From positions 239,501 to 303,500 of the forward strand of contig CALNXK010000017.1 of NCBI GenBank assembly GCA_942486035.1: a DNA stretch of 64,000 bases. The letters run 5' to 3'. Shown here in pieces: positions 11,501 to 21,689 of the stretch. Position 1 is the stretch's first letter. Every line of letters begins with the position of its first letter. This stretch comes from Porites lobata (taxonomy: Eukaryota; Cnidaria; Anthozoa; Scleractinia; Poritidae). The notes under the pieces were generated by a model, which searched no databases, was not told the DNA's origin, and saw only the letters and a list, made by a program, of their open reading frames with translations. Made by a program: the position numbers and the translations under genes.

Positions 11501-12951
11501 TAAAGCTCTTGAAAATAATGTGTCTCTTTTTGGTCAGTTGTATATCTCAATGCAGAGCTGTTAAGGGGACTTGGAAGAATTCTTTTCTCATGAAGTCCAA
11601 TCCTTTCCTCCCTCATTGTCAGAATTCGGCAAACGTTATCTGCGGGGCACAAAGTCTGAACTGATAAAATGCCTTGAGCCACTACATAAATCTATGCCAC
11701 CTGAAACATTCAGCTGTAAAGTATTGGATGGTGCTGTCATCATACACTGCTTGTCCATCGCTGGAATTACAACATTCAAAAAATACGCAGAGAAGGCTTT
11801 CATCCTTCATCTTCAGAGTCATCTACAAGGAACAGAAAGGTTGGACGTTGTATGGGACACATACAGACCGGAAAGTTTAAAGGAGTCGACTCGTCAGAAG
11901 AGAGGAAAGGGGGTCCTCAGAAAGGTATCCGGAGAAACCAAGTTGCCACGAAACTGGTCAGACTTTCTGCATGATTCATCAAACAAGAAAGAGCTGTTTG
12001 ACTTTCTTACCTATAAAGTGGCAAACTTTGTCTTCCCCGAGGGAAAGGCGGTTTACATCACTTCTGAAGAGTCAGTGCTAAAGGTATGTTCATCCAGTCC
12101 CATGCCAAACTGCAGTCATGAAGAGGCCGACACAAGAATTGTGGTTCATTTACTACACGCACTTCAGCAGGGATTGACGACTGTGTAAGTTCGCACTGTG
12201 GACACTGATGTTGTTGTTGTCCTTATTGGTGTCTTTCACAAGCTGTTACTGTCACAGCCCAAGGCTGATATTTGGGTCGCCTTTGGAGTGAGAAAGAACT
12301 ACAGACATTACAGCATCAATGCTCTGTCCACCAGCCTTGGCACAAAAAGGTCACAAGCACTACCAATGCTTCACACGATTTCTGGATGCGACACAACCTC
12401 TGCTTTTTGGGGAAAAGGGAAGAAGTCGTTCTGGCAAGCTTGGATGGCGTTTGAAGAGGTTACAGACACTTTTGTCTACCTAGCTTCACATCCTTTTGAG
12501 CCTCTTGATTCCAACTGTGAGAACTTTCGAAAGATTGAGCGGCTGATCGTCCTCGTCTACGACAAAACGAGCACTTCAGTTTCAATCAACCAGACAAGGA
12601 GGGAACTGTTCTGTCTAAAGAACATCACGATGGAAAGGATGCCACCGATGCAGAAAGCCCTCCTACAACACGAAGAGGGCTGTTTACCAAGCTTCTATCT
12701 GGATTACAAATACCGAAGTACAGCAGATGATTCCTTCCCCAAGCGGCTATGGCTGGAGACAAGTAGACAATGTGTGGAGCCCACTTTGGCTAACTGTTCC
12801 AGAGCTTTCTAAAGCCTGTCAAGATTTAATCAAGTGTAAATGCAAGGGAGACTGTTCCAACTGCAAATGTGGCAAAGCGAACTTGAAGTGTTCCCCGCTT
12901 TGCAATTGTAATTGCAATTCGTATTGCAGCGCTCGCAGACAAGTGAGATGA
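8589..12951 (+). pseudogene. Broken transposase-like gene: zinc-binding N-terminus, XPG/FEN1-type nuclease, CXC C-terminus
   Basis: The first 299 codons are open from ATG 8589. They have Cys pairs at residues 8/11, 60-78 and 110/113, a KYHLKC motif (His165, Cys168) and a basic stretch at 83-103 that looks like a nuclear signal. A frameshift near 9486 and many later shifts break the rest. At 11571-12812 one frame, interrupted only by TAA at 12186, holds the nuclease. Its acidic residues line up with FEN1: VLDGAV (11727), VVWDTY (11856), HEEADTR (12120-12134), VDTDVV (12201, 12207) and SGCDTTSAFWGKGKK (Asp at 12390). After another shift near 12735 comes a Cys-rich CKCKGDCSNCKC..NLKCSPLCNC tail, like tesmin/TSO1 CXC domains. 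It is surely inactive. The middle region (LDNLDHNPSSTT, FHGTGISMFQ) resembles multi-copy invertebrate genes. Confidence 0.7.
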
Positions 12952-13872
12952 AAGGATATGAAACTTAAGATGTTCAAAGTACATACCGATTTACAGTAAC
13001 TGTCAGTCGTATTTTTCAAATCAGGAGTAGTTTTAGAAACTGATCTACGAGGAAGAAGGAGGCACTAAGAAGGTTCTTCTTTAGTTGCCCAAGTAACTAA
13101 ATTTCGAAAGTTCCTAGATACTCCCCGCAATTCCTAGGAAAATATTCTGTTTAACTGGAATGCCTTAGTAAAACAACTTAGGACGATCATTTAATTTCGC
13201 TCGAGAGCGTGTTAACTCAGAGTAATTAAAACAGGGTAATTAAGATTTATTGAACAAAAAATCAATTGATTCTTTGTCATTAATTTAATAATATTTTTAT
13301 TATTTAAATCATGCCTACCCAACAAAATTCTCTAGTTTGATTGGCCTACGGAGGCGCTGATTTCAGCTTAATGAACAGTTTAATAGATCAGAAAGCGTCA
13401 TGCGTAAGTAATCAAACAGTACGCGCCATCTCGCCCACGCGCTCTTGAGTAGATTCTTTCTAAACGACTAGCAAAAGAACTCTCGGAAAAGGTATATTCT
13501 AATGTTTGGAAAGGTTAAAGTTATGAAACATTTTGTTATGGTTTTGATTGATTGGTGAACTAAGATCTTCGTGTTGTCCATGCCGGTCTGTAATCGTAAT
13601 AATGTTTGAAACTCGTATGACTGAAGAGCGAATTGGACTGCAGCACTCAGTGCTATCATCATTTTTCATTACTTTAACAAACACGGATTATAGTTGCATT
13701 ACAAGGGTCACGAATTTGGAGTTGTTTAAAATTTTAGTACTTAGCGCCGCCATTTTAAATTTATGCAAATTAACCTAATTTTTGCACGCTCTTTTTGATG
13801 AGATAGAGTAAATATTTTTGATGGATCCACGACTAAATTTAATTCTTACATCGAAAAAAGAGTGCATACAAA

Positions 13873-13925
13873 AATTGGTGCTTGTATCCGGCCAGTAACG
13901 ATACTGACGCTAAGCGACCTGACTA
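13873..13925 (-). repeat. Right terminal inverted repeat of the 6-kb transposon
   Basis: Ends TAAGCGACCTGACTA, complementary to the left end, with the inner block TTGGTGCTTGTATCCG matching the left arm. It is followed immediately by ATCC, the second copy of the putative target duplication. Confidence 0.8.
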
Positions 13926-15950
13926 ATCCCCGGACAAAACCAAAATAGCATTTTCTACTATCTAATTAAGCTGCAAATGTCATATTTATAGCAAATCTCA
14001 GTGTAATCTTATCAAACGCGCCAAACACCCACGCAAATCGCTCATAGCCGCTAGTTACCCTGGTCTAGTTATAAGTAATGCTAGGGTCAATAGGTCTAAT
14101 TTGCACGTGAAGCACACTTTTTTGCACATCGTAGTACGTGCGGACGATTCTCTCAGAACAAAATTTCTTGGATGCATTTTGGGCGCTTTACATTCAACCA
14201 AAACTTTAGAAACTTTGGAAACAGCGGCAATTGGTACAGTATTTTCTCGACTCCCAGAAACTTTTTCGAAATGCGAATCATTCAACAAGAAATTTTAGAC
14301 ATTCGGGAGCAAAGCTGAATGCGGAAAGAAAACTTCCCGAAAATAATTTTCGAAAATTTGGGTATATATCGCGAAAATGCTGTTCCATTCGGTACTGCAT
14401 GGAATTTGCCGAAAATTTAAACCAGACGTTTTGATTGAATGGAATGGCGCCCTTGCAAAGGTAACCAAGCTTTGCTTTGACCTATTTATTATCCTGATAT
14501 CAATTTAAACAAAGTTCCATCAACTCTTAATAATATACACTGCCTCACTGGCGCGTCGTTTATGGCGGGAAGTTCAAGCCCACATAAATCAAACAGGAAA
14601 AAAATCAGGCGTGCCGTTTTTGTTCACATCTCAATACCGTAAACAAACAGTTTATATTTTGAAAATAAAGAAAAAAGGGCTTCAACATTTTCTCGTACCT
14701 TTCCATCCATGAAACGGCAGGATATCGGTAACGAGAATTGTGAAATATTGTGTAGGACACAATGAAGGTTGACATGTCATAAGATTTGAACTGTAAGATT
14801 TGAATCGTATCATCCTAGGATGGTATATATGCAGTGAGATCTCCGGTAGAACGCAAACTTTTGAATTGTTCACAAATTATTACATCATGTGAAATAGAGA
14901 CGACGCCGCAGAGCAAAATTAAAAATTTCACTTAGGTTCATCTTTAATTCTTCCATCGCTTTCACTCAATGCACAATGCAATGTCCGAGACAAAACAATA
15001 GTTCGTGCGACCACACTAGGCACTCTGTAACCGCTGTTTAAAAATGCGAGAGACGGTTTTATAAACCGCGTTATGAAAATAACGCAAGAACAATAGATGT
15101 AGGTATCTCGCGGGGTACGTGTAACGAAGGTTTGCGTTAATCAATAAATCAATCGAGCATTTCCGCGTAAACGTGAAACTTTCCCAAATTTTGACTTTTA
15201 GAAATACTTCGTTCCCCAAACCTTTTTTAATTAACACACTCAGCGATCTCTCATGAAAAATAACCCGATATACTTTTAATCAGTAAACACTTTATTGGCC
15301 ACCACCCCAGCCAGTCCTAGAGGGGGAGGGTGTTTCCTTAGGAAGTGGTTAGCTCAAATGACCACCACAAACCGCATAATATCAAGCCAAGCTTTAACAA
15401 TTATTCGATCTAAAAGAAACACATTTATAATTTGCAATCAGAACAAACACAAATCGTCTTAATCTCGTAGCTAAATTCAGAAAACTTCAATGTAAACTTA
15501 CTTCTGGGGGGGGGGGGGTCGTTACAACAGTCGCACTTTACAGGTTAGCAAATTCTTTTAACAGATTCTTCAGGTAAGGGGATTTATAGACAGACTGTAA
15601 ATTATTTTCTTTCTCACTTCGATTCTTTTTTTAAACACAATAACCTAAATACTTTTAAATCAATGTATAGATCAATTGATGTCAATCACGATTCTTGTCA
15701 TCAAATAAATCTATCAATAACAGGCAACGCCTGTTTGATAAACGAAACAGAGGGGAGACCTCGCGTACCTTGCATTTCCATTTCCACTGTTTTATTCTTT
15801 GGCTTCATACCCTTAGCCGTTTTTTTACAAATAATATTTACTATTTTTCTGTAATTTTCCTCTCACCCGTTCATAATTCCCTCCTATCGTCCTCTTATTT
15901 CCCGCCTTCTGTACCCCTCTAACCTCTTAATCCTTCGAGCTACCCCATCC
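13926..15950. other. Intergenic stretch without recognisable gene
   Basis: Short open frames occur but none has a recognisable motif or splice context that I would defend. A G-run (about 13 G) lies at 15507-15519. The region after the transposon is otherwise unique-looking, AT-rich DNA. Confidence 0.45.
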
Positions 15951-15954
15951 CTGT

Positions 15955-16020
15955 CGTCGTTTTCTAGGTCATCGTTTTCTAGGTCATCATTTTCTAGGTC
16001 GTCGTTCTCTAGACACCCGA
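15955..16020. repeat. 17-bp minisatellite (TCGTTTTCTAGGTCATC)
   Basis: About four tandem copies of (T/A)CGTTTTCTAGGTC(A/G)TC end in CTCTAGACACCCGAATTTTGGCGGG. The same motif occurs in inverse orientation at 7825-7895, including the flanking GGAATTTTGGCGGGTGTCTAGA. Both are therefore copies of one dispersed repeat, lying on either side of the 6-kb transposon. Confidence 0.75.
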
Positions 16021-16650
16021 ATTTTGGCGGGCGCAACAATTACTACAGGATCGGCGAGATTATGTCCTATGCTTCAACGAAGCATGGTCCGCGCAAAGAC
16101 CTCAATTATTCGCCGTCTTAGTCCAAAAATGAGCATAGTACATCCGTGGATGACTTGCTTTAACCTTCCCATACCTCATGAGGTCTTTGATCTCTTGAAC
16201 AAGGCGGAGATTCTTGGTCTGACAAGATTTGGGATAGATACACTAGGTTCAGTGACTATAACATTTTCAAACCTGAGAAGATTATCTTATCTCTTCGACT
16301 AGTTCGAAGATTGTGGTGGGTTTAGAAAGCAACTTGGTAAAGGAAAAGGAGAGGCAAAGCTGATTGTGAACTCCGAGAAGAAGGAAACAATGGTCTACAA
16401 TGCTAAAGAGCAGATTTTGAGAGCAAATTTTTTTTATGGATACTGGAATTCGTATGGGATTAGTTAGGATTATTCAACAATGAATAGAGGATGCAAGGTT
16501 GAATCATAGAGTAACAAGTATTTTCCTAATACCTCATTGACAAAAACCTGCCAACCTTTGTGCTTGGACGATAACAAAAAAGACAAAATGCCTACCACGG
16601 ATCATTGCAAGTATTCCTTATTTTTTGCAATTTTTTTTGGAGAAATCCCA

Positions 16651-17210
16651 GTTTTTGCTGGGCACCCTTCTACCTCCTGTAAAACTTGACTTAATTAATT
16701 TTAGCAAAAACTGCGATTTCTCCAATTTTTCGCAACTTTTGGAGAAATTGTAGAAATCGCAGTTTTTGCTGGGCACCCTTGTACCTCCTCTAACACTTGT
16801 CTTAATTAATTTTAGCAAAAACTGCAATTTCTCCAATTTTTCGCAATTTTTGGAGAAATCACAGAAAATGCAGAAATTGCAGTTTTTGCTGGACACCCTT
16901 CTACTCCCTGTGCCACTTGACTTAATTAATTTTAGCAAAAACTGCGATTTCTCCAACTTTTCACAATTCTTGGAGAAATTGCAGAAATCGCAGCTTTTGC
17001 TGGACACCCTTGTACCTCCTGTAATACTTGACTTAATTAATTTTAGCAAAAACTGCGATTTCTCCAATTTTTCGCAATTTTTGGAGAAATCGCAGAAATT
17101 GCAGAAATCGCAGTTTTTGCTGGACATCCTTGTACCTCCTTTACCACTTGAATTTAGTAATTTTAGCAAAAACTGCGTTTTCTCCAATTTTTCGCAATTT
17201 TTGCTACTGC
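16651..17210. repeat. Hairpin minisatellite with alternating 111- and 120-bp units
   Basis: Five copies start at G(T/C)TTTTGCTG, positions 16651, 16762, 16882, 16993 and 17113, giving spacings of 111, 120, 111 and 120. The 9-base difference is one extra CGCAGAAAT-like word. Each unit contains GCAAAAACTGCGATTTCTCC and, after a short loop, its inverse GGAGAAAT..GCAGTTTTTGC, so every unit folds on itself. Because both lengths are multiples of three, long frames stay open on both strands (16618-17247 minus, 16766-17278 plus). I regard these as by-products, not genes. Confidence 0.85.
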
Positions 17211-17482
17211 GTGCAAACTTGGACATATCTCTTTGTGAGAGAGTCATCCTGATACCAGTGAGTGTGGAATATTATTGAAAACGAGTTTCTCATACATTGA
17301 GCTGTTGGTAAACGGGTGGCGAGCTTATTAGAGATAAGGGGTGGGGGGGGGGCTGAAACATAGGGGAGGAGGATAAAATATAGGAAAGCTTTATAGAGTG
17401 ATTGTGGAATTAAGGTGGGGCATTTGTTTTACTTTTTTACAAAAAATGATTTTACGAATTGCCTGCTTTATTTCATTTTCAG

Positions 17483-18654
17483 TGTTCCCGTTACAGCACA
17501 GCCGAGGTGAGATCTGTGTTATTTTATCGGTTTTTTGTAGCAAATGTAGTAAGCATCTTCACATGCATTCAACACAGTAACAGCCAGCCTATCACATAGC
17601 CTATGTTCAAGGATTGAACCATTAAACCATCAAATTGCTTTTCTAGAATTTCTATGCTTTTGATCGCTTTTACTCACTCAATCTCGTTTCTATATTATTT
17701 TAATGTACATATATAAAACCTTCTGGTTTTTTCACTGAAAGTGTGTTGTCACATTACGTTTTCCAAACTTTATTCCAAACTCTATTCACTCTCTCTCCCG
17801 ATAACAATTCAATCACACTCCCTCCGGCTTCAAGTAACAGATATTTTGTTTTTGACCACTTTCAGTGCACCTCCGGCTCTACCTAGCCCGCCGGTCGTGT
17901 TTAGAGATCCTTCACCACCAAAAGAGTTTAGCTGGGTGGAATGTTGTTTCAAGTGTGAAAGTGGTTACGAGTGGTACCAATTAGGAGGAAAGGGTAAGTA
18001 CTCGACATGAAACAATTAGTTAATATCACGGAAGCTCCAAACATCTTGTGTTCAATCTCCAGAAACCACACTTTTGATTCAGTTGTCATTTACAACACTG
18101 TCAAGTTTCTTATACCCTCGTTAGATAAAGACGATTTTGTAAAACGGGTCGCCAAAGGGCTACAGTTACGTTTGGATCGCACTATACTCATGCTGGGTGA
18201 CGGTACCATACATTATCTCTTGTTATCTCATGCTATGTCGATGTATTTCACGAGATCTCACGGTATCCCACATTAACTCACATTAACTCACTCTAGTTCA
18301 CACTAGTAGCTCATGGAAGCACTCTCAATTTTTAATTAGTCACTCTCACTTTATGTAAGCTTACGCTACACAAATAGACTATTTGGACGCCGTAAATAGG
18401 ACGATAAGGATGAGTTCAAAACGAAATGCCCTTAACTCATTTCGTGCCGACGAAAATACTCGTCTGCCGAGTGAAGCGGGTCACTAATGTGATCACGTAA
18501 TTTAGTTGACAAATTTCTTCCTTGTTGTTTTGCAGGTTTTTGCATCGTCCTGCTACTTCTCTTGGCTTATTTGATTGTTGGAACTCTTATTCTGGCATAT
18601 TTCTTGTTACTTTGTGTTTTGGCGAGTTTCAGTGAGTGCGATTCTGACGACTAG
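17483..18654 (+). CDS. Small Cys/Pro-containing membrane protein, 3' exons (gene A of a paralogous pair)
   Basis: Three exons join in frame: 17483-17506 (acceptor ..TTTTCAG, donor GTGAGA), 17866-17993 (acceptor ..TTTCAG, donor GTAAGT) and 18536-18654 (acceptor TTTTGCAG, stop TAG). The product reads VPVTAQPSAPPALPSPPVVF, then a CCFKCESGYEW segment, then a hydrophobic helix (about 30 residues rich in Leu/Val/Ile) and an acidic tail, ECDSDD. It is probably a single-pass or tail-anchored membrane protein. The first exon with the start codon was not found. A possible poly(A) signal AATAAA lies near 19042. The first two exons share phases and the SAPPA..PVV sequence with gene B at 19965-21647. I do not recognise the family. 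Confidence 0.6.
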
Positions 18655-18659
18655 TGATT

Positions 18660-19960
18660 CACCTGTGACGTCATTTTGTGTTTTCCGAATTTGATACTTA
18701 GCCATCAACCAACGAAAAAAAAATAGAAAGCGAAGGAGAACTTGTAAAATCATAGTATGGAGAAAGTAGGGTTGGTTAGAAAGTTTTGTTTCGCGCTTTG
18801 TAAGCCTGTGTAAGCCTTGCTTAGAATGGGGTCTATGCAGTGAATTGGGTTATTAGGTGAGATGTTTCAACTCAATTTATAGAGCTTTGTATCGAGACGC
18901 CATCTTGGTTTGACATTGAAGATATAGTTGCCATCCAATCGATGTGTTATCACTAGAGGGATCGTATACAGTTTTTAGAACTGTAATACGTCTTTAGATG
19001 TAAGAACCATTCCAAAAGCAAACATTTTTTCTGTGAAACTTAATAAATTTGTAAACTGTCGAGTTCTTAGAAGGTCTTTATCTGACTATGCTAAAAACTT
19101 CGAAGGATTGTTGTCGTTGTTGTTTTTAATCTAAAAATACAATTACGTCACATGAAAACAAAAGACCCTATTCACGATAGTCGCCATGATTTTTTTTTCT
19201 GTTTTCAACCCTTATCACGCAAATTAGCCATACGATATTCTAGGAGACGAACAACGATGACTAATGCCCCATTCACAACGCCGCTGAAATAAGTTTAAAG
19301 CTATTTTGTTTAACACGGTTTAAAAATGTTTTCTTCATAGAAGCTGCTTCAAAACTGATGTTTGTCTATTTCAAATTTAGCACAATGAAAAAACAAGTTC
19401 ATGCTTACTTGTACCTTTTGCAAAAATCAGTTTTCAGTTTTCTATTGCCGGTTTCATTATGTTAGACCTGGTTTTCCTAAACATGCTTTGCTTGTTTGTC
19501 GCAAGCAGCTATTCGTCATCTCACGGGCTTGCTCAGAAGTTGACTGAGTTGACTTCTCTCTCGTAACGAGTCTTACGCTGAGATTTTGACCCTTCGTTGG
19601 AGTTTTTTTCCTTGTTGCTGCGCTTCATCAAAATTCCAGACGAATACCCGTCGCTGAGGAATCTCCGTAAAATAACTCACTGTTATATTAATCAGGGTAT
19701 TAATTAGACTGTGGATAATTTAATACACCTCAAAGTTAGTTTTGATAAAGGATGGACCGAGATATTTGGTATTCAATGTAAAATGTGATACCTCTTGTTT
19801 GTTGGTCTTGCGTGACTAAGGCCATATGAGGTTTACGTTTACGGAAGTTCGATCACGCACTTCTGGTGTCACGGGAATCTTTGTTCTTTCCTCGTCGACT
19901 GCCAAGAAGGAAAACTCAGAACTTTAAGTGTCCAGTGAAAGGAAGAACCGATCGGAAGTT
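18660..19960. other. Spacer between paired genes A and B
   Basis: Contains the likely 3' untranslated region of gene A with AATAAA near 19042, and the presumed promoter and leader of gene B. No repeat or coding frame that I recognise. Confidence 0.4.
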
Positions 19961-19964
19961 GAGA

Positions 19965-21647
19965 ATGGACGATGGACAAGACGAAGCAGACGCGATAGAT
20001 GTCAGTGAAAAAGATGCAGAGCAAAAAGAAGTTGAAATGGATTTCAACACATTGATACAGACAACAGCTACAGGGTAAGTGTGTATGTACTTCTCATCGT
20101 GGCGCTCTTTTTCTAAATGTTTAATTTGTTTGCATTTGCTTAACCCTTGTCGCAGGAGTGTCGATACGTATTAATTATTTGGCACATTTAATATTTTAAC
20201 ATCATTAAAAAGCCATTTAAATAATCGACCTTGGAGACCCACGGGCAGTCAGCTGGGTCGGCAGAAAAAGCGGAACGAAAGTTTTCAAGTACGTACATGA
20301 AAACTTTCGTCCCGCCTTTTCTCAAGACCCGACTGCCCCTAGGTCTCCGAGGATGAAGTCACTCTCGTTTTTCACACAGAAATTATGCAACATTAGTTTA
20401 GCGTATCCCAAATCGTCCACATCGCAAAAAGGGTCATGCATATTGCCTTCTCTCATGTGTTCGCTGGAATAGTCAGAGTGCAGAAAAACTTTATGGCACC
20501 AAAATGGCGTTATGTCTTCTGATGTCACGCACCAGAAAACGAAAGCACTATCCTGCGTACTTCAATTACAATATAGTTAGGAAGGAGCGGCTTTCCATTA
20601 TCAAGCATACGGTGATAAATTTCACAAATGAGCCGATTACGTGAATTTTGAGTCGTTAGTGGTCGTGGAATAAAATTTAAATCACTTCCGCACTGATAAT
20701 GAACAGTGAATGTTGCAGACCACGGCTTCAAATGGAAAAGACAACTGTATTTAAGAAAATGGAGCTTGTGTTGGCAAAATTTGGCGGTTAAATCCGCCAC
20801 GCTTTACGCCACAATACGGAAATAATCAATTTATTGATATGGAACGACTGTATTAATGTCTGGTGTATACATAGTTGATGTTCTTACTTCTGTTTCTGTG
20901 TTTTCAGTGTTGACGATGTTCAAGTGAGGACTGTGGAGCCGACCAGGTAAAACTGCTGCTTTACATTTAACGTTTTTTTACAAGATGCATACCATTGCAA
21001 AGGACAACAAGTGGCCCCTCAGTACTCCTCTTCCCCTACTAGTAATCTGTCCTATTCGAGGGACCATCAGATGAGGAGCCCAAATCCACTTATGGCCGCC
21101 TTACAAAATAAAACCCCTTTGAACTCTATACTTTACCCTCTCCCTTATGCGACCTTTTTAGCACTTACTGTTATAAACTGACGTTTCCGAGGATTTTTTT
21201 TTTTACAACTCAGAGAATCGGTCTGTATTCATTTTACAAAAATCAAAAACGTAATTTCTTATTTCACTGATTCAAATGATCGGTCACCATTCTTTTTACG
21301 AGAAAATGACGCATTACCTCCCTGGCGATTCCCGCCGATATAGAAAAATCCCCTACCCATGTGCTTGTTAACCCTGCGCAAAAAAATTAAATTCTGCGCA
21401 ACTTGAAAGTTGAGGAACTTCAGTTATATTCTTAACTGCATTTTCATTTTTTTAAACTTTCAGCGTTACGATCTCTTCAGCACCAGCCTTCAGTCCTGTC
21501 GTTACTGTCTCCGCCTTGTCAAGGGAATGTAGCAGCGAAGATGGCTTTCAGTTTTGTGAGGGATGCTGTAAATGCCTTGGGGTGTGCTTTTGTTGTTGCT
21601 TGGAGTGTCCGGAAAAATGTGGTGACTGTTTGGAGATGTTACAATGA
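19965..21647 (+). CDS. 110-residue Cys-rich protein (gene B), possibly I-mfa-like tail
   Basis: Three exons join cleanly: 19965-20074 (ATG; donor GG|GTAAGT), 20908-20946 (acceptor TTTTCAG; donor GTAAAA) and 21464-21647 (acceptor CTTTCAG; stop TGA), total 333 bases. The N-terminus is acidic (MDDGQDEADAIDVSEKDAEQ). The last exon begins SVTISSAPAFSPVV and ends in a Cys-dense tail of 13 cysteines in about 35 residues (CEGCCKCLGVCFCCC, ECPEKCGDCLEM). The spacing recalls the C-terminal I-mfa domain of MDFI/MDFIC proteins, which bind transcription factors or ion channels, but the tail is short and the match is only by eye. Clustered Cys next to hydrophobic residues also suggests palmitoylation. An ATTAAA follows near 21685. 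In-frame ATG 19965 is the first in the exon. Confidence 0.7.
20229..20352. repeat. Short foldback in intron 1 of gene B
   Basis: CCTTGGAGACCCACGGGCAGTC at the left pairs with GACTGCCCCTAGGTCTCCGAGG at the right, and AACGAAAGTTTTCA pairs with TGAAAACTTTCGT around a short GTACGTACA centre. The whole 124 bases fold as one imperfect hairpin. No clear target duplication. Confidence 0.7.
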
Positions 21648-21689
21648 TGTATTGAAATTTTAAAGTGTATTACGTGTGATTGTGATTAA

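Larger units (their letters stand above)
7925..13925 (+). mobile_element. 6-kb Academ-like DNA transposon, full-length but mutated
   Basis: The left end TAGTCAGGTCGCTTA (7925-7939) is the exact reverse complement of the right end, TAAGCGACCTGACTA (13911-13925). Weaker inverted similarity extends about 130 bases inward on both sides, including CGGATACAAGCA and CGTGGATCCA. A 4-bp direct repeat ATCC abuts both ends (7921-7924, 13926-13929). Between them one decayed gene (8589-12951) encodes zinc-binding, XPG/FEN1-type nuclease and CXC segments. As I recall, a zinc finger with an XPG nuclease and 3-4-bp target duplications describes the AcademX group. The ends and coding order are seen; the superfamily name is inferred. 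Confidence 0.65.

Noticed and set aside
16024..16302. First exon of gene A
   Set aside because: The open frame has no donor of the required phase at its end, and its sequence does not resemble the acidic exon 1 of gene B.
16651..17210. CRISPR-like array
   Set aside because: The 'spacers' are themselves repeated, the unit is over 110 bp and the surroundings are eukaryotic; it is a minisatellite.
16618..17278. Overlapping 209-codon (minus) and 170-codon (plus) reading frames as genes
   Set aside because: They lie wholly in the self-complementary minisatellite. Unit lengths divisible by three keep both open, there is no conserved start context, and no splice sites or homologous domain are visible.
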